Source: Lacticaseibacillus zeae DSM 20178 = KCTC 3804 (GTDB taxonomy: Bacteria > Bacillota > Bacilli > Lactobacillales > Lactobacillaceae). From it: DNA of 64,000 bases. Position numbers and translations under genes: made by a program. This document shows, piece after piece, positions 1 through 9,732 of this stretch. Position 1 is the first letter of the stretch. Every line of letters starts with the position of its first letter. The stretch lies in contig NZ_BACQ01000014.1 of assembly GCF_000260435.1 (NCBI RefSeq), positions 24,595-88,594 of the forward strand. The letters are read 5' to 3'. The notes under the pieces were generated by a model that worked only from the letters and a program-made list of their open reading frames with translations, had not been told where the DNA came from and did not search any database.

Positions 1-979
1 GAGTTGGCGTCATCTTTTCACGTGTTTCAAGTTCGGCTTCACTGCCACTCGAAACATATGGTGTAATTGCTTGTGGTTTCGGTGCTGCCGGTGCTGGTTG
101 TGCCGGAGCAGACTTGGCTGCTTCTGGCGCTGGTTGTGCCGAAGCTGCGGTCGTAGTTGAAGCGCCTGCCTTAAATGCATCAACGTCAGCTTTGGTAATG
201 CGGCCATGCTTACCAGTTGCAGGCACTTGCGAAATATCAATACCTTGCTCACGCGCATATTGCCGAACAGACGGCATTGCCAAAATTTCGCGATTTGGAT
301 CTGTTATGGCTGGTACGGCACCTGCTGCTGGGCTTGTTGCGGAAGCACTCTCTGCCCCAGCAGCACTTGTTGCCGGTGTGGCTGCCGGTTCACCGGCAAC
401 TGGCGTATCGTTATGCCCTGGAGCATCGATATCAACCAGTGCGTCGCCGACAGATGCCGTTTCCCCTTCAGGAACCAGAATCTTGACAACTGTTCCGGTA
501 ACTGGAGATGGAATTTCTTCGACACTCTTGTCACTCTGAACTTCAAGAAGGGTATCATCCTCCTTGATTTCATCGCCAGCCTTCACATCCCACTTGACAA
601 TTTCGCCTTCTGCCAAGCCTTCGCCTAATTCCGGAAGCTTAAACTGATATACCGATTTAGCCGCGGCCGGCGCAGGTGCTGCCGGTGCAGCGGTTGAAGC
701 TGCTGGTGCTGCTGGTGCTGCCGACTGTGCAGGCGCGCCTGAGCCATCATCAATTTCAACCAACAAATCACCGACAGAAGCTGTTTCGCCTTCCGGTACT
801 AAAATTTTTAAAATTTTCCCGGATACTGGCGACGGAATTTCTTCGACACTTTTATCACTCTGAACTTCAAGAAGGGTGTCATCCTCCTTGATTTCATCAC
901 CAGGTTTAACGTCCCACTTGACGATTTCACCTTCTGCCAAACCTTCGCCAAGTTCTGGCAGTTTGAATTCAAAAGCCAT
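1..979 (-). CDS. pdhC: Pyruvate dehydrogenase E2, dihydrolipoamide acetyltransferase (partial, C-terminus off window)
   Basis: E2 core subunit of the pyruvate dehydrogenase complex, which moves the acetyl group from E1 to CoA in the cytoplasm. The frame is open from the ATG at 979 to the window edge. Two lipoyl domains begin with [20 protein letters not shown]; the lipoyl-lysine motif DKSVEE recurs at K43 and about K151. They are joined by Ala/Pro-rich linkers, and an E3/E1-binding domain ([20 protein letters not shown]) follows near residues 235-265. The catalytic acetyltransferase domain is missing because the gene leaves the window. It lies 17 nt after pdhB, with GAGG upstream of the start. 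The two lipoyl domains are very similar at DNA level (about 500-640 and 820-960), which suggests an internal duplication. Confidence 0.95.
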   Translation of the reverse strand, partial: MAFEFKLPELGEGLAEGEIVKWDVKPGDEIKEDDTLLEVQSDKSVEEIPSPVSGKILKILVPEGETASVGDLLVEIDDGSGAPAQSAAPAAPAASTAAPAAPAPAAAKSVYQFKLPELGEGLAEGEIVKWDVKAGDEIKEDDTLLEVQSDKSVEEIPSPVTGTVVKILVPEGETASVGDALVDIDAPGHNDTPVAGEPAATPATSAAGAESASATSPAAGAVPAITDPNREILAMPSVRQYAREQGIDISQVPATGKHGRITKADVDAFKAGASTTTAASAQPAPEAAKSAPAQPAPAAPKPQAITPYVSSGSEAELETREKMTPT

Positions 980-996
980 GTTGGCACCTCTTCTCT

Positions 997-1974
997 CTAG
1001 AAATTAACGGTTTCCCGAACTTTAGCTTCAATATCCTTGGCATTTGGCAGCCAAATATTTTCGGCTTGACCAAATGGGAACGGCGTATCAGGAGCCGCAA
1101 CCCGACCGATCGGTGCCTCAAGTGACAGAATTGCCCGTTCAGAAATTTCACTGATGACGTTGGCGGCAACACCGGCCATCCGCTGGGCTTCCTGAACGAC
1201 CACTGCCTTATGTGTTTTCTTAACCGATGCAATAATGGTCTCAACATCAAGTGGGGCAATGGTCCGTAAATCAACAATTTCAGCATTGATGCCATCTTTA
1301 GCTAAATTATCAGCCGCCTTGAGCGCTTCACGAACCATCGCACCATAAGTGATGATCGACACGTCGGTTCCTTCACGCGTTACCGCTGCCTTATCCAGCG
1401 GCACCGTGTAAGTCCCTTCTGGAACATCTTGACGGAACGACCGGTAAAGTTTCATGTGTTCAAGGAATAACACTGGGTCATTGCTGCGAATGGAACTAAT
1501 CAGCAAACCTTTAGCATCGTACGGGTTACTTGGAATAACGACCCGCATGCCAGGAAATTGAGCGATCAAGCCTTCAAAGTTATCACTGTGCATTTCTGGC
1601 GTATGAACCCCGCCGCCAAATGGTGCCCGAATGGTAATCGGCATGGAACGCGTACCACCCATTCGATACCGCATCCGTGACATCTGGCCGCCAATACTGT
1701 CCATGGTTTCAAAAACGAACCCAAAGAACTGGATTTCGGGAATCGGCCGCCAGCCGGTTAAGGCCAATCCAATGGCCAATCCGCTAATGCCTGACTCGGC
1801 AAGGGGCGTATCAAAGACGCGATCCTCACCGTGTTTAGCTTGCAAGCCATCCGTTGCCCGGAAGACTCCGCCGTTTTTACCTACATCTTCGCCGAATACC
1901 AAGGTTTTAGGGTCGTTCGCCAACTCAACATCAAGCGCATCAGTGATGGCTTGGATCATTGTTTTTTGTGCCAT
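997..1974 (-). CDS. pdhB: Pyruvate dehydrogenase E1 component, beta subunit
   Basis: With PdhA it forms the E1 heterotetramer that decarboxylates pyruvate on thiamine diphosphate and reductively acetylates the lipoyl group of E2. The 325 residues match the usual E1-beta length. The N-terminal half has the family signature [17 protein letters not shown] and [17 protein letters not shown]; the C-terminal transketolase-type domain starts near residue 200 ([15 protein letters not shown]). The ATG at 1974 has AAAGGAG upstream, inside the end of pdhA. Only 2 nt separate it from pdhA, so the two are very likely translated from one mRNA. Confidence 0.97.
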   Translation of the reverse strand: MAQKTMIQAITDALDVELANDPKTLVFGEDVGKNGGVFRATDGLQAKHGEDRVFDTPLAESGISGLAIGLALTGWRPIPEIQFFGFVFETMDSIGGQMSRMRYRMGGTRSMPITIRAPFGGGVHTPEMHSDNFEGLIAQFPGMRVVIPSNPYDAKGLLISSIRSNDPVLFLEHMKLYRSFRQDVPEGTYTVPLDKAAVTREGTDVSIITYGAMVREALKAADNLAKDGINAEIVDLRTIAPLDVETIIASVKKTHKAVVVQEAQRMAGVAANVISEISERAILSLEAPIGRVAAPDTPFPFGQAENIWLPNAKDIEAKVRETVNF

Positions 1975-1976
1975 GG

Positions 1977-3116
<1,140 letters not shown>

Positions 3117-3184
3117 TTATTAACCCAGGAAAACTGTACTAATGAAAATCTTTACAAATAAAGCGTAACATTGCAAAATTGTCG

Positions 3185-3198
3185 TTGCAAGCGTTTTA
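3185..3198. promoter_or_regulatory. Candidate CcpA cre site upstream of pdhA
   Basis: Plus-strand TTGCAAGCGTTTTA (minus TAAAACGCTTGCAA) matches about 12 of 14 positions of the cre consensus TGWAARCGYTWWCA. It lies about 95 nt upstream of pdhA, where carbon control of pyruvate metabolism would make sense. This is consensus matching by eye only; the match could be chance. Confidence 0.35.
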
Positions 3199-3224
3199 TT
3201 TCAAGGTACACAAGAAGTACTTTT

Positions 3225-3280
3225 TGCGAAAAAAGGCCGCCCGTTATGTCATTATCAGACTATAACAGACGGCCTTTTTC
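3225..3280 (-). terminator. Hairpin with U-tract (possible terminator, either strand)
   Basis: GGCCG and GTTAT blocks pair with ATAAC and CGGCC around a loop containing ATTATCAG, and A/T runs flank both sides. It lies between the truncated ATPase gene and pdhA, so on the minus strand it would back up the terminator at 3291-3324 and insulate pdhA. Confidence 0.6.
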
Positions 3281-3290
3281 ATTAAGACAC

Positions 3291-3324
3291 AAAAAGAGCA
3301 CGCTACTTCACAAGCACGTGCCTC
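3291..3324 (-). terminator. Terminator after the truncated ATPase gene
   Basis: On the minus strand GAGGCACG pairs with CGTGCTC and is followed by TTTTTG. It starts about 27 nt after the stop codon at 3351. Confidence 0.7.
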
Positions 3325-3350
3325 TTCATCTTCAAAACATTGTCCGTGCA

Positions 3351-4166
3351 TCACGAGACCGGATCTTGGTTGTGCCAGAAATCACTGGTTTTACTATGAT
3401 GTTTCATGGCGCCAACCAAGGTGGCGTGGCGTGCAAAATCCATATCCAAATGAGTTTGCACTGCACGATTTATTTGTTTGCTTTTGAACAATTCTGCTGG
3501 GAGAACTGATACAGTCATGCGAGCCACATAGCAAATCTGTTTCAACGCAAGCGTCATAGCAGTAACCGCACTCATTACAAGTGAAGTTGACGCTAGATTT
3601 GTGGATTGATTCGCAAGCTGCATTAACGCACGGTCCAGTAGACCATTATTCCAAACTGCAGTCACAGTTGCTTGGGCGTCGGTCGCCATCACGGCACCAG
3701 CTACGCCCACTCCAGCAGGCACCCGCTGATTCAACAAAACCAGCAGCCCGGCCATGTCACTTGGCAAGGTTACGTGCGCTTCAGGAGACAATGCAACATC
3801 AACAGGCAGTTTTTCTCCCGCTGTCAGCATCAAAACATCACCAACGACAAGGTCTTTCGCCTGAACCTGACGAACCAGTCCTTCACGCACGACCAACACT
3901 GATTGTTGGGGATTGCTTTGATGCCGAGTCAACGCTGTGATCAAATAAACGACCACAGCTATCAAAAATCCAAGCAGTATCGCAATGATAGCAGTTAAAA
4001 GCCAGCTGTGACTGACAAAGCTAATTAGGCTGCTCACACCAGCCAGTACCGCCAGCAAAGGCAAAAAGAGTTTTGTCTTGCTGATCGGATTCTGGTGGGA
4101 TGTCACTGCTTTTTGAGCCCTTTGCGCTTCATAGCGCGTCAGGCCGCTTGATATCATCATCAACAT
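3351..4166 (-). CDS. Truncated P-type ATPase-like membrane protein under M-box control
   Basis: The protein resembles only the N-terminal third of a cation P-type ATPase. A head like GLTRYEAQRAQ is followed by two hydrophobic segments (about residues 30-80), then an actuator-domain-like stretch with DLVVGDVLMLTAGEKLPVDV, then a further hydrophobic region. The A-domain TGES motif is missing where expected, and there is no DKTG phosphorylation site, nucleotide-binding or P domain; full family members are about 900 aa. ATP-driven transport is therefore implausible. I chose the ATG at 4166 because AAAGGAG sits 7 nt upstream (271 aa); the frame is open to a GTG at 4229 that overlaps the stop of a short upstream ORF. 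The M-box leader implies a role in Mg homeostasis, or a relic of an MgtA-like pump. Confidence 0.7.
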   Translation of the reverse strand: MLMMISSGLTRYEAQRAQKAVTSHQNPISKTKLFLPLLAVLAGVSSLISFVSHSWLLTAIIAILLGFLIAVVVYLITALTRHQSNPQQSVLVVREGLVRQVQAKDLVVGDVLMLTAGEKLPVDVALSPEAHVTLPSDMAGLLVLLNQRVPAGVGVAGAVMATDAQATVTAVWNNGLLDRALMQLANQSTNLASTSLVMSAVTAMTLALKQICYVARMTVSVLPAELFKSKQINRAVQTHLDMDFARHATLVGAMKHHSKTSDFWHNQDPVS

Positions 4167-4225
4167 CGACAAACTCCTTTCCGTATATCCCGAAAAGAGC
4201 CGCGATGCTGCCAAATCCATTAATT

Positions 4226-4315
4226 TCACTTAAGAGATCGTAGCGGCAGCATAATGGGCCTTCCGGGATCCGCTAAATCGCTGCTACTACCGCTACTCTT
4301 TGAAGATTGTTCCAT
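4226..4315 (-). CDS. Possible 29-codon leader ORF between M-box and ATPase-like gene
   Basis: An ATG at 4315 is preceded by AAAGGTGG with 8 nt spacing, a good ribosome site. The 29-residue product is Ser-rich at the N-terminus, with three prolines in the second half (DPGRPIMLPL). Its TGA at 4228-4226 overlaps a GTG (4229) in the frame of the ATPase-like gene, a layout typical of translational coupling. It could be a regulatory leader peptide or a frameshifted remnant of the original ATPase N-terminus. No homologue is recognised. Confidence 0.35.
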   Translation of the reverse strand: MEQSSKSSGSSSDLADPGRPIMLPLRSLK

Positions 4316-4340
4316 TATGCTCACCACCTTTTCTACTTTC

Positions 4341-4381
4341 CCTCAGATAAAAAAACTGCACGCCGATTGAGGACGTGCAGA
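4341..4381 (-). terminator. M-box-controlled intrinsic terminator
   Basis: On the minus strand CTGCACG pairs with CGTGCAG and is followed by seven U. It directly follows the M-box aptamer and precedes the ribosome site of the downstream ORFs, as expected for a Mg-dependent transcription-off switch. Confidence 0.85.
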
Positions 4382-4384
4382 AAT

Positions 4385-4556
4385 AGCATCCCAATCGTTT
4401 AGTTTTAGCACTATACGCCTAGAAGCGAGCTTCAGTTGCGTTAGCGTAAGCCTTAATGGGCAAACGCAGTTGACTCAATTGGCATCTCTCGATGTTTCTG
4501 AGCAGCAACATTGTTCGTATAGGAGCCTCACCTAACGGAAAGCACCGTATTTATTT
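4385..4556 (-). ncRNA. M-box (ykoK-type) magnesium riboswitch
   Basis: The minus strand carries the hallmark blocks in order: CGTTAGGTGAGGCTCCTATA near the 5' end, then GCTGCTCAGAAA, then GATGCCAATTGAGTCAAC, and at the 3' end TAGGCGTATAGTGCTAAA followed by ACGATTGGGATGC. These agree with the Bacillus ykoK leader in content and spacing. M-boxes bind Mg and usually terminate transcription of Mg transporter genes (mgtE, mgtA-type ATPases) when Mg is plentiful. A strong promoter lies upstream and a terminator downstream. Confidence 0.92.
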
Positions 4557-4566
4557 ACCGTAATCT

Positions 4567-4595
4567 ATAGTAGCCGATGAAAAGAGGGATGTCAA
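4567..4595 (-). promoter_or_regulatory. SigA promoter of the M-box transcript
   Basis: On the minus strand TTGACA (4595-4590) is separated by exactly 17 nt from TACTAT (4572-4567). The predicted start is about 4560, just ahead of the riboswitch. Confidence 0.85.
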
Positions 4596-4651
4596 CAATA
4601 ACACGAACCCTCTTCCACAATTGTGCCGACCGCAATGAAAATTCAGCTGTT

Positions 4652-5206
4652 TTAATGAATCAAAACAGCATTTGGATCGATTGAGAAGGGATGTTCCTTA
4701 TTGATGTGGTCGTAAAACAAAACACCATTCAAGTGGTCAATCTCGTGCTGGCACACAATGGCAGGATAGTTCTTAAGGCGGACTTTTTTATGTTCTCCGG
4801 CCTCGTTTTGATAAGCAATCGTGATGCGATCGGCCCGAACGACATAACCGGGAATATCTTTATCAACAGACAAGCAGCCTTCACCTTCAGCAAGAGCAGC
4901 GTGCTGTACGCTGTTGCTGATGATCCGCGGATTGATCAAAACTTCCTTGAAAAGGATTTCGTTATTTTCTCCGGGCACGAGAACCGCAGCCATCGCTTTG
5001 CTCTGGCCGACTTGCGGTGCTGCCAAACCAACGCCGGGGCGCAAATGGTATTTTTCGTTTTGCTCTTCATCTTGACTAATCACCAGATAGGCCATCATGT
5101 CGTGAGCCAATTTTTTGTCTTCATCAGAAAGAGGAAACGTTACCGGCTTAGCTCTTTCACGCAAAACTTTAGCGCCGTCACGAGTGATATCCTTCATTAA
5201 ATACAA
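4652..5206 (-). CDS. def: Peptide deformylase
   Basis: Removes the N-formyl group from nascent proteins in the cytoplasm. All three metal-site motifs are present: [10 protein letters not shown] (about residue 58), EGCLSV (about 109, metal-binding Cys) and QHEIDH (about 153, two His ligands and catalytic Glu). The 184 aa length and the insert between the first two motifs fit the Gram-positive type 2 enzyme. The start is the TTG at 5206, which has GGAGG 8 nt upstream; the in-frame ATG at 5197 is too far from it. It is a single gene with its own upstream region. Confidence 0.96.
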   Translation of the reverse strand: MYLMKDITRDGAKVLRERAKPVTFPLSDEDKKLAHDMMAYLVISQDEEQNEKYHLRPGVGLAAPQVGQSKAMAAVLVPGENNEILFKEVLINPRIISNSVQHAALAEGEGCLSVDKDIPGYVVRADRITIAYQNEAGEHKKVRLKNYPAIVCQHEIDHLNGVLFYDHINKEHPFSIDPNAVLIH

Positions 5207-5428
5207 GATCCGTACCTCCGTTCATTTCTTTTACTAGATTAGCACACCGCTGCAAGTGTGAAAAGCAAAGCATGAAACATCTTGTACGCCAAAGGCTGCA
5301 TTCAATAAAAAAGCATTTAATTTTCTGTACGCTTAATGGTCATGTTGTTGTTCCCATTTTCTCTGGTTCGTGTTGTTACTTATTAGCATAGTGCGGAACC
5401 CGCTCGATGTTAAAACGTATAATGGCGT

Positions 5429-5476
5429 TAAAAAAGAACCGATCCAAGCACTATTCCTCAGCCTTGGATCGGTTCC
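5429..5476 (-). terminator. Terminator after the 152-aa membrane-anchored protein gene
   Basis: On the minus strand CTTGGATCGGTTC closes a 13-bp perfect stem with its complement and is followed by TTTTTT. The rest of 5207-5591 shows no gene. Confidence 0.85.
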
Positions 5477-5591
5477 TTTCATTTTGAAGTTTCTGGGGAG
5501 TTGGGAATTTTACCTTTTAACCGCTTGGTCACTGCAAAGGATGATCTGCCCAACAACAATGACTGTGCACTGCACCTTCTACATCATTCTC

Positions 5592-6050
5592 TCACGCCAC
5601 GCGATTGACATCACGGACATACTCAATGGTTGCTTGGTTGGTGATGAACGCGACATCGACATGTAATTGGCCGTCCAACACAAAAAAATCGGTGATCACA
5701 AAAGGCGGCAATGCAGGATCCGAACTGGCAATGTCCAGTTCTTCGGCTGCGTTCTGCAAAGCTTTTTCAAGGGGCTGCTGTTTGAGGGTTTTTGTTTGTA
5801 ACGGTAATTGATATGAAAATGCCATGATGCCATGTCCCCATATGTCTGCCATCGGTTTTGACACCAACGGCTTAGCGACGGGAAAATCCAGTGTCTGTAA
5901 AGCTGCCGCCATTGTTTGATCTGTTAATCGTTGGCTGTGATGAAGTAATATTTGAATGGCTTTGTTACGCCGCCAGCGTTTCCTAAATGCTAAGAGAATT
6001 GCCACGACAACCAGTAACAAGACGACTAAAAACCATACTATGACGTCCAC
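5592..6050 (-). CDS. Membrane-anchored protein of unknown function
   Basis: A 152-residue product with one N-terminal membrane segment (about residues 4-22, IVWFLVVLLLVVVAILLAF), then a basic stretch (RKRWRRNK) and a soluble domain of about 125 residues. The positive-inside pattern suggests a cytoplasmic C-terminal domain. I recognise no family. The likely start is the GTG at 6050, but the G-rich ribosome site almost touches it, so the exact start is uncertain. It has its own terminator. Confidence 0.7.
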   Translation of the reverse strand: MDVIVWFLVVLLLVVVAILLAFRKRWRRNKAIQILLHHSQRLTDQTMAAALQTLDFPVAKPLVSKPMADIWGHGIMAFSYQLPLQTKTLKQQPLEKALQNAAEELDIASSDPALPPFVITDFFVLDGQLHVDVAFITNQATIEYVRDVNRVA

Positions 6051-6486
6051 CCCCTTCTAGATCGCACCTTCGTGTCTTCTATCATTATTATACCTAAAAC
6101 CAGTCGCAACTCGCTAATCAGACAAAAACATTTGGCAGTCATCGCCTTTAATCTAAAATTCTGAAAAGTGCTGACTGATTTTTCAACTCGCAATCGCGTT
6201 TGTTAACGCGGAAGCTGACGTATAAAAGTGGTGATGGTAATCACTAAAATCCGCTGCGCACCGTCCAATCCTGCTGTTCAACATGTAACTACCCTCTTCA
6301 AAATGCGTTCTCTGTTCATTCCTTCTTGATTATGCTAAACTGTTGCTAGCTGTTGTGTTCACAACAAATCGATCGGTCATAAAGGTTTTAGGAGTTGTGG
6401 CAAGAAATGAACCACAGTAAGGGTGTTTTGTTGCCATTTTGCGGTTCAATCGGTGCGAAATATCGGCCATTCCAAGGAGATCGACC
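6051..6486. other. Intergenic region and leader upstream of rpoY
   Basis: This stretch separates a minus-strand gene from the plus-strand rpoY-rnjA operon and should hold promoters for both. A short frame (6395-6589, internal ATG 6407) ends in an ATGA overlap with rpoY, but its ribosome site is poorly placed. I see no clear SigA promoter or structured RNA. Confidence 0.4.
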
Positions 6487-6585
6487 ATGTTTTTTTATGG
6501 TTCGTTATCTCGGTGGTGTGTCCCTTTTTTCGGAAGCCATTTTGTCACACTTCCTTTCTTTTTGTACCACGGAAGGAGTCCAATC

Positions 6586-6798
6586 ATGATCTACAAAGTC
6601 TTATATCAAAAAGACAAGGTCCAAAATCCGCGGCGGGAAACAACCCAGACGCTTTACCTCGAGGCGCCATCTGCGGTTGAAGCGCGTGCACTTGTAGAAG
6701 CGAACACGCCTTACAACATTGAATTTATCCAGGAACTCTCCGGAAATTTCCTGGAGTATGAGGAAAAGTCAGCCAACTTTAAGCTGACCACCTTCTAA
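6586..6798 (+). CDS. rpoY: RNA polymerase epsilon subunit
   Basis: A small accessory subunit of Firmicute RNA polymerase (YkzG/RpoY), 70 aa, starting [20 protein letters not shown], the typical family opening; it ends 4 nt before rnjA, the conserved Bacilli arrangement. The ATG at 6586 has GGAAGGAG 7 nt upstream. An in-frame ATG at 6487 also has a good site (AAGGAG, 7 nt) and would add 33 hydrophobic residues; I regard the short form as the main product. Confidence 0.93.
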   Translation: MIYKVLYQKDKVQNPRRETTQTLYLEAPSAVEARALVEANTPYNIEFIQELSGNFLEYEEKSANFKLTTF

Positions 6799-6802
6799 TC
6801 AT

Positions 6803-8485
6803 ATGAAATTAAATATTAAAAATAACGAAACCGCCGTCTTTGCTGTCGGCGGTTTAGGTGAAATCGGGAAGAACATGTACGGGGTTCAATTCCAAGATGA
6901 AATCATCGTCATCGATGCGGGGATCAAATTTCCTGAAGATGACCTGCTTGGTATTGATTATGTCATTTCCGATTATTCCTATTTAGTTCAGAACAAAGAC
7001 AAGATCAAGGCTTTGGTTATTACCCATGGCCACGAAGATCATATCGGCGGCATTCCCTACTTCCTTGAGCAGGTTCCAAACGTCCCGATTTATGCTGGGC
7101 CGTTAGCAGCTGCCTTGATTCGCGGCAAGCTCGAGGAACACGGCTTGTTACGCACAACAAAGCTGACGGAGATCAATGAAGACACCGTTTTAAAGTTTAA
7201 AAAACTGAGTGTCGAGTTTTTCCGCACCACCCACAGTATCCCGGATACATTGGGTATTGCCGTCCACACGCCACAGGGAATTGTCATTCAGACCGGTGAC
7301 TTTAAGTTTGATCTGACGCCGGTTGGTGACCAACCTTCACCGAATTTTCAAAAAATGTGTCGTTTCGCCGAAGAAGGCGTCCTAGTCTTAATGTCTGACT
7401 CGACCAATGCCGAGATCCCGACGTTTACCAAATCTGAACGGTTTGTCGGCAAGTCGATTCGCCATATTTTTGATCGGATTGATGGGCGTATTATCTTCGC
7501 GACATTTGCGTCCAACATTTCACGAATTGCGCAGGCTGCTGATGCCGCCATGGCACATGACCGCAAGATTGCGGTCTTTGGCCGTTCGATGGAAACAGCC
7601 ATGGTCAATGGCCGTGAGCTGGGTTATCTGAATATCCCTGACGATGTTTTAATCGATGCCCATCAGTTGAATTCACTACCTGCTGATAAGGTTATGATTC
7701 TGTGTACCGGCTCGCAAGGTGAACCAATGGCTGCTTTAAGTCGGATTGCGAATGGTACCCATCGCCAAATCAGCATCCAGCCCGGCGACACCGTCATTTT
7801 CTCCAGTAATCCGATTCCGGGTAACACGGTTAGCGTCAACCACGTGATTAACCAACTGAGCGAAGCCGGTGCCGAAGTGATTCATGGCAAAGTCAACAAC
7901 GTCCATACTTCCGGCCACGGTGGTCAAGAAGATCAGAAATTGATGTTGCGCCTGATTAAACCGAAATTCTTCATGGCCTGCCATGGTGAATATCGGATGC
8001 AAAAGATTCACTGTGAACTCGCTCAACAATGCGGGGTTCCGGAAAAGAATTGCTTCATCATGGAAAATGGTGACGTATTGGCACTCACGGAAAAAAGTGC
8101 GCGGATCGCGGGCCACTTCCCTGCTGGCGACGTTTACATCGATGGCAGCGGCGTTGGCGACATCGGCAATGCGGTTATCCGCGATCGTCGCATGTTGTCA
8201 GAAGAAGGTTTGGTCGTCGTAGTCGCAACCATCAACATGCAGAAGCAAGCTGTTTTGGCTGGCCCGGATTTGCTCTCACGCGGGTTCATCTACATGCGTG
8301 AATCAGGCGAATTGATCAACCAAGCCCAGCGGCGGGTTTATCGCACGATCAAATCCACTTTTTCCAATAATGAAAAAGTAACCGAGGCAAGTTTAAAAGA
8401 CGCAATTATCAGTAACTTGCAGGAATTTCTTTTCGATAAAACCGAACGACATCCAGTTATTTTGCCGATGTTGATTTTACTTTAA
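6803..8485 (+). CDS. rnjA: Ribonuclease J1
   Basis: Metallo-beta-lactamase-fold RNase with endonuclease and 5'-3' exonuclease activity, central to mRNA turnover and rRNA maturation in Firmicutes. The zinc motif HGHEDHIGG is at residues 75-83, followed by the beta-CASP region and [11 protein letters not shown] near residue 368. Length 560 aa is normal. Translation starts at the ATG at 6803, 4 nt after rpoY, so the pair is probably cotranscribed. A strong terminator follows. Confidence 0.97.
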   Translation: MKLNIKNNETAVFAVGGLGEIGKNMYGVQFQDEIIVIDAGIKFPEDDLLGIDYVISDYSYLVQNKDKIKALVITHGHEDHIGGIPYFLEQVPNVPIYAGPLAAALIRGKLEEHGLLRTTKLTEINEDTVLKFKKLSVEFFRTTHSIPDTLGIAVHTPQGIVIQTGDFKFDLTPVGDQPSPNFQKMCRFAEEGVLVLMSDSTNAEIPTFTKSERFVGKSIRHIFDRIDGRIIFATFASNISRIAQAADAAMAHDRKIAVFGRSMETAMVNGRELGYLNIPDDVLIDAHQLNSLPADKVMILCTGSQGEPMAALSRIANGTHRQISIQPGDTVIFSSNPIPGNTVSVNHVINQLSEAGAEVIHGKVNNVHTSGHGGQEDQKLMLRLIKPKFFMACHGEYRMQKIHCELAQQCGVPEKNCFIMENGDVLALTEKSARIAGHFPAGDVYIDGSGVGDIGNAVIRDRRMLSEEGLVVVVATINMQKQAVLAGPDLLSRGFIYMRESGELINQAQRRVYRTIKSTFSNNEKVTEASLKDAIISNLQEFLFDKTERHPVILPMLILL

Positions 8486-8530
8486 AGCCGACTTGTCAAA
8501 AACAATCGTCATTCAAAATGTCGATCATGA

Positions 8531-8570
8531 CCGTACTGCCGCATTGTTGCCGGCAGTACGGTATTTTTTT
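8531..8570 (+). terminator. Terminator of rpoY-rnjA
   Basis: CCGTACTGCCG pairs perfectly with CGGCAGTACGG across a 9-nt loop and is followed by a T-rich tract. Confidence 0.93.
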
Positions 8571-8653
8571 GGCCTCTGGAGAAGACGTCATTGCATTGTT
8601 TTTCTTCAGTTTTTCGGTATAATTGATTGCGTGTCTGATTAGGAGGAAAGTTG

Positions 8654-9604
8654 ATGGCGGCTGTTTTTTATTATCTTATCTATAACCCGGCGGCTGGTGG
8701 CGGTGCGGCCATCCCGATTTTTAAACAGGTTAAGGCCGTCTTGGACCAGCGCCAGTTGCCTTACGCAATCAAAACCTCGCGTTATCCTGGCCATACCAAC
8801 GTTATTACCAAACAGATCGGTAACTTTAACACGCATGAACATCCGGTTCTGTTGGTGATCGGCGGCGATGGCACGTTGAATCAGGCTATCAATGGATTAA
8901 TCGGCACTCGCCAACATGACATCCCGGTTGCCTATGTACCAGCCGGATCGGGCAATGATTTCGCCCGCGGCATCGGTATGTCAGAGGACCCGATGCATGC
9001 GCTAGAACAGATTCTGCAAGCTTCTAACCCGGTTACAATTGATATCGGTCGCTACCACGAACGAACCCGCGATGAATCCGGATATTTTGTCAACAATATC
9101 GGCATCGGGTTTGATGCAGCCGTCGTCAATGCCGCCAATCATAGCGACAGCAAACAACTGTTAAACAAATTCCACCTCGGCAAGTTAACCTACTTATTCC
9201 ATGTTCTCGGCATGTTACTGACTCGCCGCCCTTTTCCGGTGGCAGTTTATGAAAAAGGCGTCCGCCATTTTTTTCACCATGCTTATATTTGCACAACCAC
9301 GAATATTCCTTACTTCGGCGGCGGTATCCGGCTTTACAAACCCGCCGATCCGACTGATGGCCAGTTAGACCTAGTGATCGTGGAATGGTTCAATATCGTC
9401 TCCTGGGCCTTGGCGATGCTGCAACTGCTGCGCGGCAAAACACCGACCAGTAAAGCCGTTCACCTTTTTCATGCGAATAAACTAACGGTCGAGACCAGCT
9501 CCCTGGAATTCGGCCAGATGGATGGCGAAGAGATGGGAACGCGACCATTTGAAATTGACTTCTCAGTGGCCAGCCAGCGCTTTTGGATTGACCGCAGTAT
9601 TTAA
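8654..9604 (+). CDS. Diacylglycerol kinase family lipid kinase
   Basis: The DagK/YegS-type lipid kinase fold is clear: an N-terminal YNPAAGGG motif, the nucleotide-binding GGDGTLNQAING near residue 70, and PAGSGNDFARG near 96. These enzymes phosphorylate diacylglycerol or related lipids at the membrane; the exact substrate cannot be read from sequence. The ATG at 8654 has AGGAGG 7 nt upstream; a TTG one codon earlier is less likely. 316 aa, a single gene between terminators. Confidence 0.9.
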   Translation: MAAVFYYLIYNPAAGGGAAIPIFKQVKAVLDQRQLPYAIKTSRYPGHTNVITKQIGNFNTHEHPVLLVIGGDGTLNQAINGLIGTRQHDIPVAYVPAGSGNDFARGIGMSEDPMHALEQILQASNPVTIDIGRYHERTRDESGYFVNNIGIGFDAAVVNAANHSDSKQLLNKFHLGKLTYLFHVLGMLLTRRPFPVAVYEKGVRHFFHHAYICTTTNIPYFGGGIRLYKPADPTDGQLDLVIVEWFNIVSWALAMLQLLRGKTPTSKAVHLFHANKLTVETSSLEFGQMDGEEMGTRPFEIDFSVASQRFWIDRSI

Positions 9605-9611
9605 ATGAATG

Positions 9612-9664
9612 ACAAAACGGCACCGATTCTTTGTGAAATTTCACAAGGATCGGTGCCGTTTTGT
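9612..9664. terminator. Bidirectional terminator
   Basis: A long nearly perfect hairpin: ACAAAACGGCACCGAT pairs with ATCGGTGCCGTTTTGT. T runs on either strand let it serve both the lipid kinase and the convergent acetyltransferase gene. Confidence 0.9.
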
Positions 9665-9732
9665 GCTATTCAGTGCTCTTATTGATCAACGTGCGCTAAA
9701 CCGGTTACTTAAATTTTGCTACCAAGATCCAA

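Noticed and set aside
114..891. Several plus-strand ORFs over the E2 gene
   Set aside because: They are shadows of the Ala/Pro-rich repeats of pdhC; the minus frame has clear lipoyl domains.
4652..5200. 169-codon ORF on the plus strand
   Set aside because: It is antisense to def, which has all three deformylase motifs.
6395..6589. 64-codon ORF overlapping rpoY
   Set aside because: Its start is a TTG touching the GGAG, or an ATG 12 nt away; there is no recognisable family. Mentioned only as context.
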